Below, one piece after another: positions 1 through 12,941 of a stretch of 64,000 bases of DNA. Position numbers and translations under genes: made by a program. Numbering within the stretch: the first letter of the stretch is position 1; each line of letters starts with the position of its first letter. The DNA comes from Achromobacter sp. B7 (GTDB lineage: Bacteria > Pseudomonadota > Gammaproteobacteria > Burkholderiales > Burkholderiaceae_B). The notes under the pieces are model-generated. The model searched no databases. It saw only the letters and a list, made by a program, of their open reading frames with translations, and was not told the DNA's origin. The stretch spans positions 4,650,001-4,714,000 of the forward strand of contig NZ_CP032084.1 of assembly GCF_003600685.1 (NCBI RefSeq), in the 5' to 3' direction.

Positions 1-1
1 T

Positions 2-298
2 CTGCATCTGCCGCTGACGGCCGAAGCCCCCGCCGCCAGCCGCCTGGCCGCCAGCTTCCGCCCCCATACCGTACAGATCGAAATGGCGGACGGCCTGGGC
101 GACGCGCGCTATGTGTGGCTGCCCGGCATTGTGGAAAGCAGCGAATTCCTGGGCGAATTCACGCGCTACCAGGTGCTGATCGGTGAACAACGCCTGACGG
201 CGGATCAGTCGCACCTGGCCGGGCTGTCGCCGTTTCCTATCGGCGCGCCGGTATCCATCGGACTGGAACCCACGCAAGTGCGGCTGTTGGCGGCCTAA
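2..298 (+). CDS. ABC transporter ATP-binding protein, C-terminal end (partial)
   Basis: The reading frame is open from the left edge of the window to a TAA stop, so only the last ~98 residues are seen. They contain SFRPHTVQIE followed by a small beta-rich segment ending in PVSIGLEPTQVRLLAA. This matches the TOBE domain that closes the ATPase of spermidine/putrescine/iron-type ABC importers. The nucleotide-binding domain lies outside the window, so the substrate cannot be named. The LysR gene starts 10 bases after the stop and may be co-transcribed. The TOBE assignment is by pattern only. Confidence 0.6.
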   Translation: MHLPLTAEAPAASRLAASFRPHTVQIEMADGLGDARYVWLPGIVESSEFLGEFTRYQVLIGEQRLTADQSHLAGLSPFPIGAPVSIGLEPTQVRLLAA

Positions 299-308
299 AC
301 TGGCGGCC

Positions 309-1217
309 ATGGAAATCTATCAGATCCGCGCCTTCGTCACGGTTGCCCGCCTGGGCAACCTGACGAAGGCGGCCGAAGCGCTGTCCCTGACGCAGCCCGC
401 CGTGACCGCGCAGATCAAGGCGCTGGAACAGAGCCTGGGCGTGGCGCTGTTCGACCGTAGTGGCGGGCGGCTGGCGCTGGCCAAGGCGGGCGAGGTGCTG
501 CTGCCCACGGCGGAATCGCTGCTGGTGCTGGGCGCGCAATTCAAGTCCGAGGCGCAACAACTGCAAGGCAGCCTGCATGGCGTTGTGGAGCTTGGCGTAC
601 CCAGCGAAAAACCGGATTTCCTGCGCCTGGGCGAGCTGGCCTCGGCCGTCACGCAACGCCTGCCGCTGGTGGAACTGAAGACGCAGACACTGCCCACCGC
701 CACCTTGGCCGAACAAGTCAGCACCGGGCGGCTGCCGGCGGCGCTGACCATCGCGGCCAATCCCCCGCGTGGCGTGTTGTGGCTGCCGCTGCGCAGCGTG
801 CGGTATCGCATCGCACTGCCCCACGACCATGCCGCGGTGCTAAAACGGGGCGGCTGGCGCGAAGTAGCGCAGTTGCCGTGGCTGGATGGCCCGTCGGGCA
901 GCCACACGCATCTGTTGCTGCGCGACATGTTTGAACGCCACGGCCTGTCGCCTCGCGTCGTCATGCAAAACGATGACCAGGCCAATTTGGAAGCGCTGGT
1001 GCGCGCCGGCGCGGGCTGCGCGCTGTTGCGGGAGGAAACCGCCTTGGCCGGCGCGGCCTCGAATGATTTCATGGTGTGGGGCCAGGCACGTGCCGACGCC
1101 ATGCTAGGCTTCATCCTGCCCTATGAACGCGCCAGCGAACCCGCCCTGGTGGCGTTAAGCTCCCTCATCCAAACCATCTGGAAGCCGCGCGCGGCAATCG
1201 CACCGGCCCAGCTTTAA
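309..1217 (+). CDS. LysR family transcriptional regulator
   Basis: A 302-residue protein, the normal length for the family. It begins with the LysR winged helix-turn-helix (MEIYQIRAFVTVARLGN, then TKAAEALSLTQPAVTAQIKALE, residues ~1-60), followed by a periplasmic-binding-protein-like effector domain. It should bind DNA as a tetramer and respond to a small molecule, but the ligand is unknown. It lies directly behind an ABC ATPase gene in the same direction, so that transporter is a candidate target. The histidine-phosphatase gene follows within 30 bases. Confidence 0.88.
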   Translation: MEIYQIRAFVTVARLGNLTKAAEALSLTQPAVTAQIKALEQSLGVALFDRSGGRLALAKAGEVLLPTAESLLVLGAQFKSEAQQLQGSLHGVVELGVPSEKPDFLRLGELASAVTQRLPLVELKTQTLPTATLAEQVSTGRLPAALTIAANPPRGVLWLPLRSVRYRIALPHDHAAVLKRGGWREVAQLPWLDGPSGSHTHLLLRDMFERHGLSPRVVMQNDDQANLEALVRAGAGCALLREETALAGAASNDFMVWGQARADAMLGFILPYERASEPALVALSSLIQTIWKPRAAIAPAQL

Positions 1218-1242
1218 GCCTTATTTGCGCATCACAAACGTA

Positions 1243-1887
1243 ATGACTGAAATCTGGTTCATCCGCCATGGCGAAACCGACTGGAATCGCCAGCGCCGCC
1301 TGCAAGGCTGGAAAGACATTCCCCTGAACGAATTCGGCGTCAATCAGGCCAGCCTGCTTGCCGCGCGCCTGCGCGAAGACGCGCGCCACACGCCCATCCA
1401 CGCTATCTATAGCAGCGACCTGCAACGCGCCCATGCCACGGCCGTGCCCGTGGGCGAACAGCTGGGGCTGCGCGTACGGGTCGAGCCGGGCATCCGCGAA
1501 CGGGGCTTTGGCGTCCTGGAAGGGCTGGACCACGAACACATCGATGTGCAGGCGCCCGAAGCCGCTGCCGCCTGGAAAAGCCGCGACCCGCTGCGCCCGC
1601 TGGATGGCGGCGAGTCCCTGGGGCAATTCCAATCCCGCGTGATCTCCACCGTGGACGACATTGCCAGCCGCCATGATGGCGAGCGCATCCTGATGTTCAC
1701 GCACGGAGGCGTGCTGGACATCATCTGGCGTCATGCATCGGGTGTGCCGCTCAATGGCGCGCGCGATGCCGCGTTGCTGAATGTCAGCATCAACCGCGTC
1801 GCGGTACAGGGCCGCAAGTGGGAAGTGCTGGATTGGGGCGACGTTGGACACGTGGCCGACGAGGTCGGCGACGACGTGGTGCCGTAA
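1243..1887 (+). CDS. Histidine phosphatase (phosphoglycerate mutase-like)
   Basis: A 214-residue member of the histidine phosphatase superfamily. The N-terminal RHGE signature (His9, the phospho-acceptor) and the second catalytic histidine in MFTHGG (His154) are both present. LQGWKDIPLNEFG is typical of the cofactor-dependent mutase/GpmB/CobC branch. Such enzymes dephosphorylate small metabolites, and the substrate cannot be read from sequence. The ATG at 1243 is preferred because it puts MTEIWFIRHGE at the N-terminus; an in-frame TTG 18 bases upstream is less likely. The stop codon lies inside an 11-bp tandem repeat. Confidence 0.88.
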   Translation: MTEIWFIRHGETDWNRQRRLQGWKDIPLNEFGVNQASLLAARLREDARHTPIHAIYSSDLQRAHATAVPVGEQLGLRVRVEPGIRERGFGVLEGLDHEHIDVQAPEAAAAWKSRDPLRPLDGGESLGQFQSRVISTVDDIASRHDGERILMFTHGGVLDIIWRHASGVPLNGARDAALLNVSINRVAVQGRKWEVLDWGDVGHVADEVGDDVVP

Positions 1888-1922
1888 ACCTGCTGTAGAC
1901 GTGCCGTAAGCGCGCGGTAAAG
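1879..1922. repeat. Four imperfect 11-bp tandem repeats across a stop codon
   Basis: Units read gtgccgtaaac, ctgctgtagac, gtgccgtaagc and gcgcggtaaag. The first unit contains the TAA stop of the histidine-phosphatase gene, and every unit carries TAA or TAG at the same place. The array fills the gap up to the convergent SDR gene. Confidence 0.7.
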
Positions 1923-1924
1923 GG

Positions 1925-2689
1925 CTACCCCGCTTTGCGCGGCTTGCGTGGCGCGTCACGCGCCAACTTGTCGTACACCGCGTTGGGCAACAGGCGCATC
2001 AGCTTGGCCACCACGCCCATCTGCCACGGAATCACCGTGTAAGACGTGCCACGCGTAATGGCCGCCTGCGCGCGTTGCGCAAAGGCGTCCGCCTCCATCA
2101 GGAAAGGCATCGAATACGGGTTCTTCGCCGTCATGGCGGTCTTGATGTAGGCCGGCGCAATGGTCACCACGCGGATGCCATCGCCCGCCAGCTCCAGCCT
2201 CAGGCTTTCGCAGTAGGTCACCACCGCGGATTTAGAGGCGCTGTAGGCGCCAGCCCCCGGCAGTCCACGCACGCCCGCCACGCTGGCAATGCCCACCAAA
2301 CGGCCCGATCCGGCGGCGCGCATGGCGCCGACAAAGGGCTCGAAGGTGGCCACGGTGGCCAGCAAGTTGGTGTCGACAATGGCTTTGAAGACGTCATAGT
2401 CCTCACCGTGCTCGGTCAACGTGCCGGCACTGATGCCCGCGCTGGCGATGACGACATCCACCCTGCCCTGGCAGAACGCAATGAAATCGGCCGCCGCTGC
2501 ATGCAGCGCGGCACGGTCGCGCACGTCAACCGCATAGCAACGATGGCTGCCCGGCAAGCTGTCGGCCAATTCACGCAGCGCGTCTTCGCGCCGGCCCAGG
2601 AGACCCAGCGTGGCGCCCGATGCGGCGTACTGCTGCGCCAGGGCGCGTCCCAGGCCACTGCTGGCGCCGGTGATGAAGACTCTGTTCAT
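1925..2689 (-). CDS. SDR family NAD(P)-dependent oxidoreductase
   Basis: A 254-residue classical short-chain dehydrogenase/reductase. The TGASSGLG nucleotide-binding motif is at residues 7-14, and the catalytic YSASK has Tyr149 and Lys153. The basic C-terminus (RDAPRKPRKAG) is shared with a subgroup of membrane-peripheral SDRs. The oxidised substrate is unknown. The gene stands alone, separated from carB by a terminator and convergent with the phosphatase gene. Confidence 0.9.
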   Translation of the reverse strand: MNRVFITGASSGLGRALAQQYAASGATLGLLGRREDALRELADSLPGSHRCYAVDVRDRAALHAAAADFIAFCQGRVDVVIASAGISAGTLTEHGEDYDVFKAIVDTNLLATVATFEPFVGAMRAAGSGRLVGIASVAGVRGLPGAGAYSASKSAVVTYCESLRLELAGDGIRVVTIAPAYIKTAMTAKNPYSMPFLMEADAFAQRAQAAITRGTSYTVIPWQMGVVAKLMRLLPNAVYDKLARDAPRKPRKAG

Positions 2690-2724
2690 GGAATCGTCTT
2701 AAGCGAATAGGAATGCAGGGATGG

Positions 2725-2754
2725 AAAAAGGGCGGCCCTGATCAAGGGCCGCCC
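2725..2754 (-). terminator. Rho-independent terminator of carB
   Basis: A perfect 10-bp GC stem (gggcggccct / agggccgccc) with loop gatca. On the minus strand it is followed by a TTTTT tract, 41 bases past the carB stop. It separates carAB from the SDR gene. Confidence 0.85.
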
Positions 2755-2794
2755 CGGCATCCTACCTCAAGCCCGCGGGCTTGGCGCTGTCGCG

Positions 2795-6040
<3,246 letters not shown>

Positions 6041-6050
6041 GATGCAATCT

Positions 6051-7205
<1,155 letters not shown>

Positions 7206-7244
7206 AGTAAACCCCGGTTTTAGAATCGATAATCAAACCTTCGG

Positions 7245-7250
7245 ATTATA
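7245..7250 (-). promoter_or_regulatory. Likely -10 element of carAB promoter
   Basis: The minus strand reads aggTATAATccg, a perfect -10 hexamer, which gives a leader of about 33 bases to the carA GTG. No good -35 hexamer is seen at 16-18 bp spacing, so activation or an extended -10 is possible. No arginine- or pyrimidine-repressor site was recognised. Confidence 0.5.
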
Positions 7251-7417
7251 CCTTGACCGGGCCGATTCCCCGGCGAACCGCGCCAAATAAGGCCAGGATG
7301 GCGATTCCCCCCCTTCCCCCGGCTTCCCTCTCCCACTCCTGGCTGACGGCCGGACGCCCACGGCAGTGATACGCTAAGGAACCTTCAACCTTAGCCGTCG
7401 TGAGCCGTTACTTGTCC

Positions 7418-8371
7418 ATGTCCAGCCAACTTGACGCCCTGCGCAATCACACCACCGTTGTCGCCGACACCGGAGATTTCGAAGCGATGAAGGCGTTGCG
7501 TCCCACAGACGCCACCACCAATCCGTCCCTTATTTTGAAAGCCGTACAGCAAGAGGCCTATCGCCCGTTGCTGGAACAGACGGTGCGCGATCACCAGGGC
7601 GCCTCGGCGCCCGAGCTGGTCGACCGCCTCTTGGTCGCCTTTGGCCGCGCCATTTTGAACATCGTGCCGGGCCGCGTGTCGACCGAGGTCGATGCCCGCC
7701 TGTCGTTCGACACCCGCGCCACCATCGAGCGGGCGCGCGGCCTGATTGCCCTGTATGAAGCCGCCGGCGTGCCGCGCGAGCGCGTGCTGATCAAGATAGC
7801 CTCCACCTGGGAAGGCATCCAGGCCGCCCGCGCCCTGCAAGCCGAAGGCGTGCGCTGCAACCTGACGCTGTTGTTTTCGCTGCCCCAGGCCGTTGCCTGC
7901 GCCGATGCCCGGGTACAGCTGATCTCGCCCTTTGTCGGCCGGATCTATGACTGGCACAAGAAGACCGCCGGCGCCGTGTGGGTCGAGGCCGACAACGCCG
8001 GGCCGCAAGATCCCGGCGTGCTGTCGGTGACGCGCATATACCGGTATTACAAACAGCACGACATTTCTACCGAAATCATGGGCGCCAGCTTCCGAAACGT
8101 GGGCCAGATCCTGGCGCTGTCGGGGTGCGACCTGCTCACCATCAGCCCGGACCTGCTCAATCAGTTGGCCGGCACGCAAGGCGATGCACCGGCGCAATTG
8201 CGCGCCGACGACACGGGCCCGTCAATTGACCGTATCGGCGCGGACGAGGTCAGCTTCCGCACGCTGCTCAATGAGGACGCGATGGCCAGCGAAAAACTGT
8301 CCGAAGGCATCCGCCTGTTTGTCGCCGACGCCGTCAAGCTGGATGCACTGATCGACGCACAGCGCCGCTGA
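7418..8371 (+). CDS. tal: Transaldolase
   Basis: A 317-residue transaldolase (TalB type) of the pentose phosphate pathway, transferring dihydroxyacetone between sedoheptulose-7-phosphate and glyceraldehyde-3-phosphate. Typical blocks are [28 protein letters not shown] near the start, and [13 protein letters not shown], where Lys126 forms the Schiff base. [11 protein letters not shown] is near residue 180. The ATG giving [14 protein letters not shown] is chosen; a GTG six codons upstream is the alternative. The gene is monocistronic, divergent from carAB and convergent with the AhpD-like gene. Confidence 0.96.
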   Translation: MSSQLDALRNHTTVVADTGDFEAMKALRPTDATTNPSLILKAVQQEAYRPLLEQTVRDHQGASAPELVDRLLVAFGRAILNIVPGRVSTEVDARLSFDTRATIERARGLIALYEAAGVPRERVLIKIASTWEGIQAARALQAEGVRCNLTLLFSLPQAVACADARVQLISPFVGRIYDWHKKTAGAVWVEADNAGPQDPGVLSVTRIYRYYKQHDISTEIMGASFRNVGQILALSGCDLLTISPDLLNQLAGTQGDAPAQLRADDTGPSIDRIGADEVSFRTLLNEDAMASEKLSEGIRLFVADAVKLDALIDAQRR

Positions 8372-8387
8372 TCCTCCGGCATTGCGC

Positions 8388-8422
8388 AAAAAAAATCGCG
8401 CGCCCAAGGTTTGGGCACGCGA
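8388..8422 (-). terminator. Rho-independent terminator of the AhpD-like gene
   Basis: A 12-bp stem with one mismatch (ttgggcgcgcga / tcgcgtgcccaa in minus-strand sense) and a 3-base loop. It is followed on the minus strand by eight T residues. It lies between the convergent tal and AhpD-like genes. Confidence 0.8.
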
Positions 8423-8459
8423 CTTGCTGACATACCTGTTGGCCTGCTGGATGGTGGCC

Positions 8460-8987
8460 TTAGCGGTGATCGTCCGAATGCACCTGCAACGCTTCCAAAA
8501 AGCGCGACACCATGTTGTACGCCGCGACGGTTGCGGTCAGTTCGACAATCAGCTTTTCCGAGCCCATGGCGGCGCGGGCGGCTTCAAACACCGGCTGCGG
8601 CACCTGCACGTGGCGCGTCATGGCGTCGGTGTAGGCCAACACGGCTTTTTGACGTGGGTCGAACAGCGTTGAGTTTTCCCAATCGCCCAGCGCATCCAGC
8701 TGGGCCTGCGACACGCCTTCACGAAGCGCGATCGGCGCGTGCTGATCGGCCTCGTAAGGCGCGCCGTTAAGCGCGGCAACGCGCATGATGACCAGTTCGC
8801 GCAGGTCTCCCGGCAAGCTGCTCAGTTGCCGGATGGAAGTCAAATAGTTCAGCCAGCCTCCGGCCACTGCGGGGCTGTGCAGCAGCATTTGGTACAGATG
8901 AAGCACGCTGCCGCGTTCTGCAACGATGCGCTCCACCAGGGGACGTGCGTCGGGATGAGACAGATCGGCGTAGGCAAGACGGGCCAT
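8460..8987 (-). CDS. Carboxymuconolactone decarboxylase/AhpD-like family protein
   Basis: A 175-residue all-helical protein of the CMD/AhpD fold: LPGDLRELVIMRVAALNGAPYEADQHAPIALREGVSQAQLDAL, then FDPRQKAVLAYTDAM. The peroxidatic CxxC of AhpD is absent. The corresponding segment is ExDxH, as in the decarboxylase-like branch, so a peroxidase role is unlikely. The start at 8987 is chosen because CTGGAGC lies 6 bases upstream; a longer reading would add 20 unlikely residues. It is divergent from the phytochrome operon across about 100 bases, so a shared control region is possible. Its function is not known. Confidence 0.8.
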   Translation of the reverse strand: MARLAYADLSHPDARPLVERIVAERGSVLHLYQMLLHSPAVAGGWLNYLTSIRQLSSLPGDLRELVIMRVAALNGAPYEADQHAPIALREGVSQAQLDALGDWENSTLFDPRQKAVLAYTDAMTRHVQVPQPVFEAARAAMGSEKLIVELTATVAAYNMVSRFLEALQVHSDDHR

Positions 8988-9020
8988 GGAAGCTCCAGAT
9001 AGGTGACAGGGCTGCAAATG

Positions 9021-9034
9021 CATACATTCATACA
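9021..9034. promoter_or_regulatory. Direct repeat CATACA-TT-CATACA in a divergent promoter region
   Basis: Two identical hexamers two bases apart lie in the AT-rich gap between the AhpD-like gene and bphP. A TTGACA hexamer sits just to the right at 9041-9046. An operator is possible, but no cognate regulator is visible nearby. Confidence 0.35.
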
Positions 9035-9086
9035 ATATATTTGACATAATGACAGCTCATTGCGCGTCCCAGGTACCCCACCCACA

Positions 9087-11279
9087 ATGAATGCGCCGAC
9101 CCATTCCCCTACGCCAGTCACGCTCGCCAATTGCGATAGCGAACCCATTCATATTCCGGGCGCTATTCAGCCATTGGGCGCGTTGTTGGCGTTCGACTCG
9201 GATGGCATTTTGCAGTTTGCCAGCGAGAACGCCCCCACCGTGCTTGGCGCGCCGCTGACGCTGGGCCAGTGCTGCCCAGCGGGCACGCTGCCCCCCAGCC
9301 TGGCGCATTGCCTGACGGCGTGGCTGGACGATCCCGAACCCATCTTCGATCCCCTGACGCTGTCCCTGAACGGCGCCATGTTCGATGTCATCGGCCATCG
9401 CAACAGCAATGGGCTGACTATCGTGGAGTTGGAACTGCGCGTTTCAACGGACGCGGATATGGCGGACCCGGCGCGCATCTACCGCAGCATTGAACGCGTC
9501 CGGCGCCAACGCGATATCGCCGGGCTTCTTGAGTGCGCCGTGCGCGAAGTCCGCCGCGCAACCGGCTTTGACCGGGTGATGGCATACCGCTTTCATCCGG
9601 ACGACAGCGGCGAGATCGTGGCCGAAGAGCGCCACGAATCGCTGGAAGACTGGGTGGGTCGGCGCTACCCCGCCGGTGACATCCCCGCGCAGGCTCGCCG
9701 CCTGTACACCGTGAATACGCTGCGCCAGATCGCGGACGCCCGATATGCGCCCGTGCGCGTCCGGGGCGCACCGTCCGCCAGCGCCACGCCGCTGGACATG
9801 AGCTTTTCGGCGCTGCGCAGCGTGTCGCCGATTCACCTGGAATACATGGCGAACATGGGAGTGCAGGCCTCGATGAGCCTGTCGCTGGTGATCGAGGGCA
9901 AGCTGTGGGGCATGATCGCGTGCCACCACCATGCGCCGCGCCCGATCCCCTACCCCGCCCGGCTGGCTTGCGAAGCCATGGCGCAGGTGCTGTCCGCCGC
10001 AGTGGCCAATATCGAAGGCGCCGAACGCGCGGCGCAAGCGCGCCGCAACGCCGCGCTGGTCAGTGAAATAACGGAACGGGTGTCGGCGTCCGAAAACCTG
10101 CACCTGGCCTTGTCCAGCGGCCCGGACACGCCCGCCTCGCTGATTCCCAACGACGCCGCGCTGTGCCTGTGGGGCAACAGCGTCACCGTGTTCGGCGGCA
10201 TTGCCCCGCGCGGTGAATTGGCCGGCATCCTGTGCGCGCTAGACCAAAGCGGACAGCGGGTGGTGCACACCGATAACATCGCGCGCGACTACCCCGAATT
10301 GCAAACCGATCTGGTGCCGTACGCCGGCCTGTTGGCGTGCAAATTCGACCCCATGAACAACGGCTGGCTGATCTGGCTGCGCAAAGAGCAGGTTGAAACG
10401 CTGGTGTGGGGCGGCAAGCCCGAAAAGCAATACGCCGTGGGCAGCCAGGGGCCGCGCCTGACGCCGCGCGGCTCGTTCGAGGCCTGGCGCGAAGTGGTGC
10501 GCAATACCTGCACATCGTGGCTGCCGGGCGAACTGGAAGCCGCCGACAACCTGCGCGACGAACTCTCCCACATCGCCACCAGCCGCGCCGCTGACGTAGA
10601 CCGGGCCCGCACCGCGCTGCTGGCCATGCTGGGCCACGATCTGCGCGACCCCCTGCAATCGATTTCGATGGCGGCCACGCTGCTGTCCAAAACGGATTCG
10701 GGCGCGCGCATGGGCGAGCGCATCCGATATTCCAGCGGCCGCATGCAACGCCTGATTTCGCAAGTGCTGGATTTGTCGCGCCTACAGGGCGGCATGGGGC
10801 TGGGCATCGAAAAAGGCCTGTGCAACCTCAGCGACCTGGTCAATGGCTTGATCGAGGAAAAGCGCCAGGCCTACCCCGGCTTGCGCATCGAGCCGGACGT
10901 GCAACCCGGACTGGCGCTGATGGCGGACACCGACCGCATCGCCCAGGTCGTGACCAACCTGATGAGCAACGCGCGCCAGCATGGCGCGCCCCGCCAGCCC
11001 ATCCAGGTGCGCGCGCGGCAAGACGGCGACCACATAGAATTGCAAGTCACCAACCATGGCGCGCCCATTGCACCGGAAGTGCTGGCGCACCTGTTTTCGC
11101 CGTTCAAACCCGAGTCGCTGGGCCATTCGCGCAACCGCAATGGCTTGGGACTGGGCCTGTACATCGCCGAGCAGGTGGTGCGCGGCCATGACGGCGACAT
11201 CTCGGTGCAGTGCCGGGATGGCCTGGTCATTTTTACGGTAAGACTGCCGCGCGAATCCCGCGCCGCAGCCACCCCCTGA
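9087..11279 (+). CDS. bphP: Bacteriophytochrome histidine kinase
   Basis: A 730-residue red/far-red photoreceptor kinase with full BphP architecture. The PAS-2 domain carries the biliverdin-binding Cys16 (ANCDSEPIHIPGAIQPLG). The GAF domain has the PASDIP-like PAGDIP (Asp198), and the PHY tongue has PRGSF at residues 460-464. The HisKA domain has His517 in GHDLRDPL, and the HATPase domain has QVVTNLMSNARQHG and NGLGLGLYIAEQ. The Ser of PASDIP is Gly here. Biliverdin would come from the heme oxygenase three genes downstream. The ATG at 9087 is preferred over a TTG nine codons upstream. The response-regulator gene follows after 3 bases. Confidence 0.95.
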   Translation: MNAPTHSPTPVTLANCDSEPIHIPGAIQPLGALLAFDSDGILQFASENAPTVLGAPLTLGQCCPAGTLPPSLAHCLTAWLDDPEPIFDPLTLSLNGAMFDVIGHRNSNGLTIVELELRVSTDADMADPARIYRSIERVRRQRDIAGLLECAVREVRRATGFDRVMAYRFHPDDSGEIVAEERHESLEDWVGRRYPAGDIPAQARRLYTVNTLRQIADARYAPVRVRGAPSASATPLDMSFSALRSVSPIHLEYMANMGVQASMSLSLVIEGKLWGMIACHHHAPRPIPYPARLACEAMAQVLSAAVANIEGAERAAQARRNAALVSEITERVSASENLHLALSSGPDTPASLIPNDAALCLWGNSVTVFGGIAPRGELAGILCALDQSGQRVVHTDNIARDYPELQTDLVPYAGLLACKFDPMNNGWLIWLRKEQVETLVWGGKPEKQYAVGSQGPRLTPRGSFEAWREVVRNTCTSWLPGELEAADNLRDELSHIATSRAADVDRARTALLAMLGHDLRDPLQSISMAATLLSKTDSGARMGERIRYSSGRMQRLISQVLDLSRLQGGMGLGIEKGLCNLSDLVNGLIEEKRQAYPGLRIEPDVQPGLALMADTDRIAQVVTNLMSNARQHGAPRQPIQVRARQDGDHIELQVTNHGAPIAPEVLAHLFSPFKPESLGHSRNRNGLGLGLYIAEQVVRGHDGDISVQCRDGLVIFTVRLPRESRAAATP

Positions 11280-11282
11280 AGT

Positions 11283-11657
11283 ATGGAGAACCTTTTGAAC
11301 GAAGTGCGCGCAGTTCGCGTCCTGCTGGTTGACGACAATGAAATGGGCTCGGAGTTGCTTGCCGAATTCTTGGCGCTTTCCGGCGTGGAAACACGCTGCG
11401 CCCCCACAGGCGAAGCCGCTTTGGAAATGGTCGACAGCTTCCGGCCCGAGGCCGTGTTGGTGGACATACTGCTGCCCGACATGGACGGCTATGAACTGGC
11501 AACGCGGCTGCGCGCGCGCACCGAATCTCCTCGCATCTACGCGTTAAGCGGCCTGGCTCGCCACGAGCGCCGCGACGAAGACGGCATGTTCAACGGCTGG
11601 ATCGAAAAGCCCGCGGACCCCGACGCGCTGCTGGCCATCCTGCGGCAAGCGCACTGA
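11283..11657 (+). CDS. Single-domain response regulator of the phytochrome operon
   Basis: A 124-residue CheY-like receiver with no output domain. It has acidic pocket residues Asp17/Asp18 (LLVDDNE), phospho-acceptor Asp61 (VLVDILLPDMDG), a Ser/Thr switch in YALSG and Lys109 in IEKPADP. It is probably the phosphorylation target of BphP, because the genes are 3 bases apart and co-directional. With no DNA-binding domain it must pass the signal by protein contact or phosphotransfer. A TTG four codons downstream has a better-placed GGAG and could be the true start. Confidence 0.88.
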   Translation: MENLLNEVRAVRVLLVDDNEMGSELLAEFLALSGVETRCAPTGEAALEMVDSFRPEAVLVDILLPDMDGYELATRLRARTESPRIYALSGLARHERRDEDGMFNGWIEKPADPDALLAILRQAH

Positions 11658-11664
11658 GGCCGCC

Positions 11665-12324
11665 ATGTCGACGGCCAATCCCATGAATGCCCTGGTAGCC
11701 CAGGGCGTGCGGTTCAAAGTGCTGGCGCAGGTATTTCCCGTGCTGCGCCATGAAGTTGTCGGCCCCTTGTCCAACGCCACGTTGGCCGCCGCGATGCTGC
11801 GCCAAAGCCCGGAAGGCGCCGACGCCGATACCTTGCAGCAACGATGCCACCGCCTGGCCGGCGACCTGACCGGCATGCTGGAAGACAGCGTCACCATCGT
11901 GCGCGAGCTGGATCAATGGCTGCTCGATAGCGGTGCAACCACGTCCACGCAGACGCTATTGCGCGAATGCCGCAAGCTGATGTTCTCGCATCTGCTGCTG
12001 TCGCGACACAGCATAGTGTGGCCGGAAGACGTGGCGGATTTGCAGGTGCCGCAATTCACGTCGCGGTACCTGTTGCTGGCCTGGCTGTTGAGCCTGCTGT
12101 CCACGTTGCCGGCGGATGCCGCGCTGACGCTGGATTGTTCGCGGGCCGACGTGTGGCACGCGCATTTCCCGGCGCTGCCCGATACCGCCAAGGCGCCTGC
12201 CGACGCCCCCGCCGCCTTCCCGCCCGAAGACATTGAACTGCTGGCGGCGGCATCAGGCTGGCGGCTGCAACGGCAGGCGCAATGCTGGTCGCTGCACCTG
12301 CCCGTAACGCCTGCCTTAGCATGA
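11665..12324 (+). CDS. Degenerate histidine-kinase/ChpT-like protein of the phytochrome operon
   Basis: A 219-residue protein that I do not recognise as a named family. Residues ~15-90 look like a dimerisation/phosphotransfer helix pair with an H-box-like segment (VLRHEVVGPLSNA, His29). The second half begins LLLAWLLSLLSTLPADAALTL, where a kinase N-box would be, but lacks the Asn and the G-boxes. It ends WRLQRQAQCWSLHLPV, like the last strand of a kinase ATPase domain. This is the organisation of ChpT-type phosphotransferases: a kinase fold without ATP binding. It lies between the single-domain receiver and heme oxygenase genes, so a role in a light phosphorelay is inferred. Confidence 0.6.
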   Translation: MSTANPMNALVAQGVRFKVLAQVFPVLRHEVVGPLSNATLAAAMLRQSPEGADADTLQQRCHRLAGDLTGMLEDSVTIVRELDQWLLDSGATTSTQTLLRECRKLMFSHLLLSRHSIVWPEDVADLQVPQFTSRYLLLAWLLSLLSTLPADAALTLDCSRADVWHAHFPALPDTAKAPADAPAAFPPEDIELLAAASGWRLQRQAQCWSLHLPVTPALA

Positions 12325-12334
12325 GCGACTGCCT

Positions 12335-12910
12335 ATGATTTCCCCGGTACACCAAGTGCTGCGCGACGGCACGCGCGACAGGCATGAAACGCTGGATGAA
12401 GGGCTGGCCCTGACCAGCGGCGACCTGGACCGCGACGGGTATCTGAACTATCTGCGCGCCTTGCTGGGGTGGCTGGAACCGCTGGAGCGCCGCCTGTGGC
12501 AGCTGGATTGGCCTGACAGTTTGCAAGCGCACGCCCGTGCCGGCAAAAGCGATTGGATACGCGCGGACCTGGCGGCGGCCGGCGACGCCGCGCCCGTGGC
12601 GCACTGCCCCGACGCGCCCCGCGTAAACGCTGCCGATGCCTACGCGCTGGGTGTGGCCTATGTGGTGGAAGGATCACAGCTGGGCGGACGCTTTCTGGCC
12701 AAACAGCTGGCAGATATCAGCCCTGCCCTGCCACTGCGCTATCTGCGCGGTTATGGCGAAAACCTGGGCCCGATGTGGAAGAACTTTCTGCATTATCTGG
12801 ACAGCGAGGCCGGCGCCCAGGGGCACGAAGCCCGCGCATTGCAAGGCGCGCGCGACGCCTTCGACAGCCTGACGGTCTGGCTGCACAGCCGGCAAGCGCT
12901 GCGAACCTGA
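12335..12910 (+). CDS. bphO: Biliverdin-producing heme oxygenase
   Basis: A 191-residue bacterial heme oxygenase that opens heme to biliverdin, CO and iron, supplying the phytochrome chromophore. The proximal heme ligand is His17 in TRDRHETLD. The distal-helix glycines lie in YVVEGSQLGGRFLAK, and the family core RYLRGYGENLGPMWKNF follows. It is the last gene of the four-gene phytochrome operon, 10 bases after the pseudo-kinase gene. It is convergent with the ABC permease gene. Confidence 0.9.
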   Translation: MISPVHQVLRDGTRDRHETLDEGLALTSGDLDRDGYLNYLRALLGWLEPLERRLWQLDWPDSLQAHARAGKSDWIRADLAAAGDAAPVAHCPDAPRVNAADAYALGVAYVVEGSQLGGRFLAKQLADISPALPLRYLRGYGENLGPMWKNFLHYLDSEAGAQGHEARALQGARDAFDSLTVWLHSRQALRT

Positions 12911-12941
12911 ATCTGTCAGGTGCGCAGCGCCGGCTGACCGA

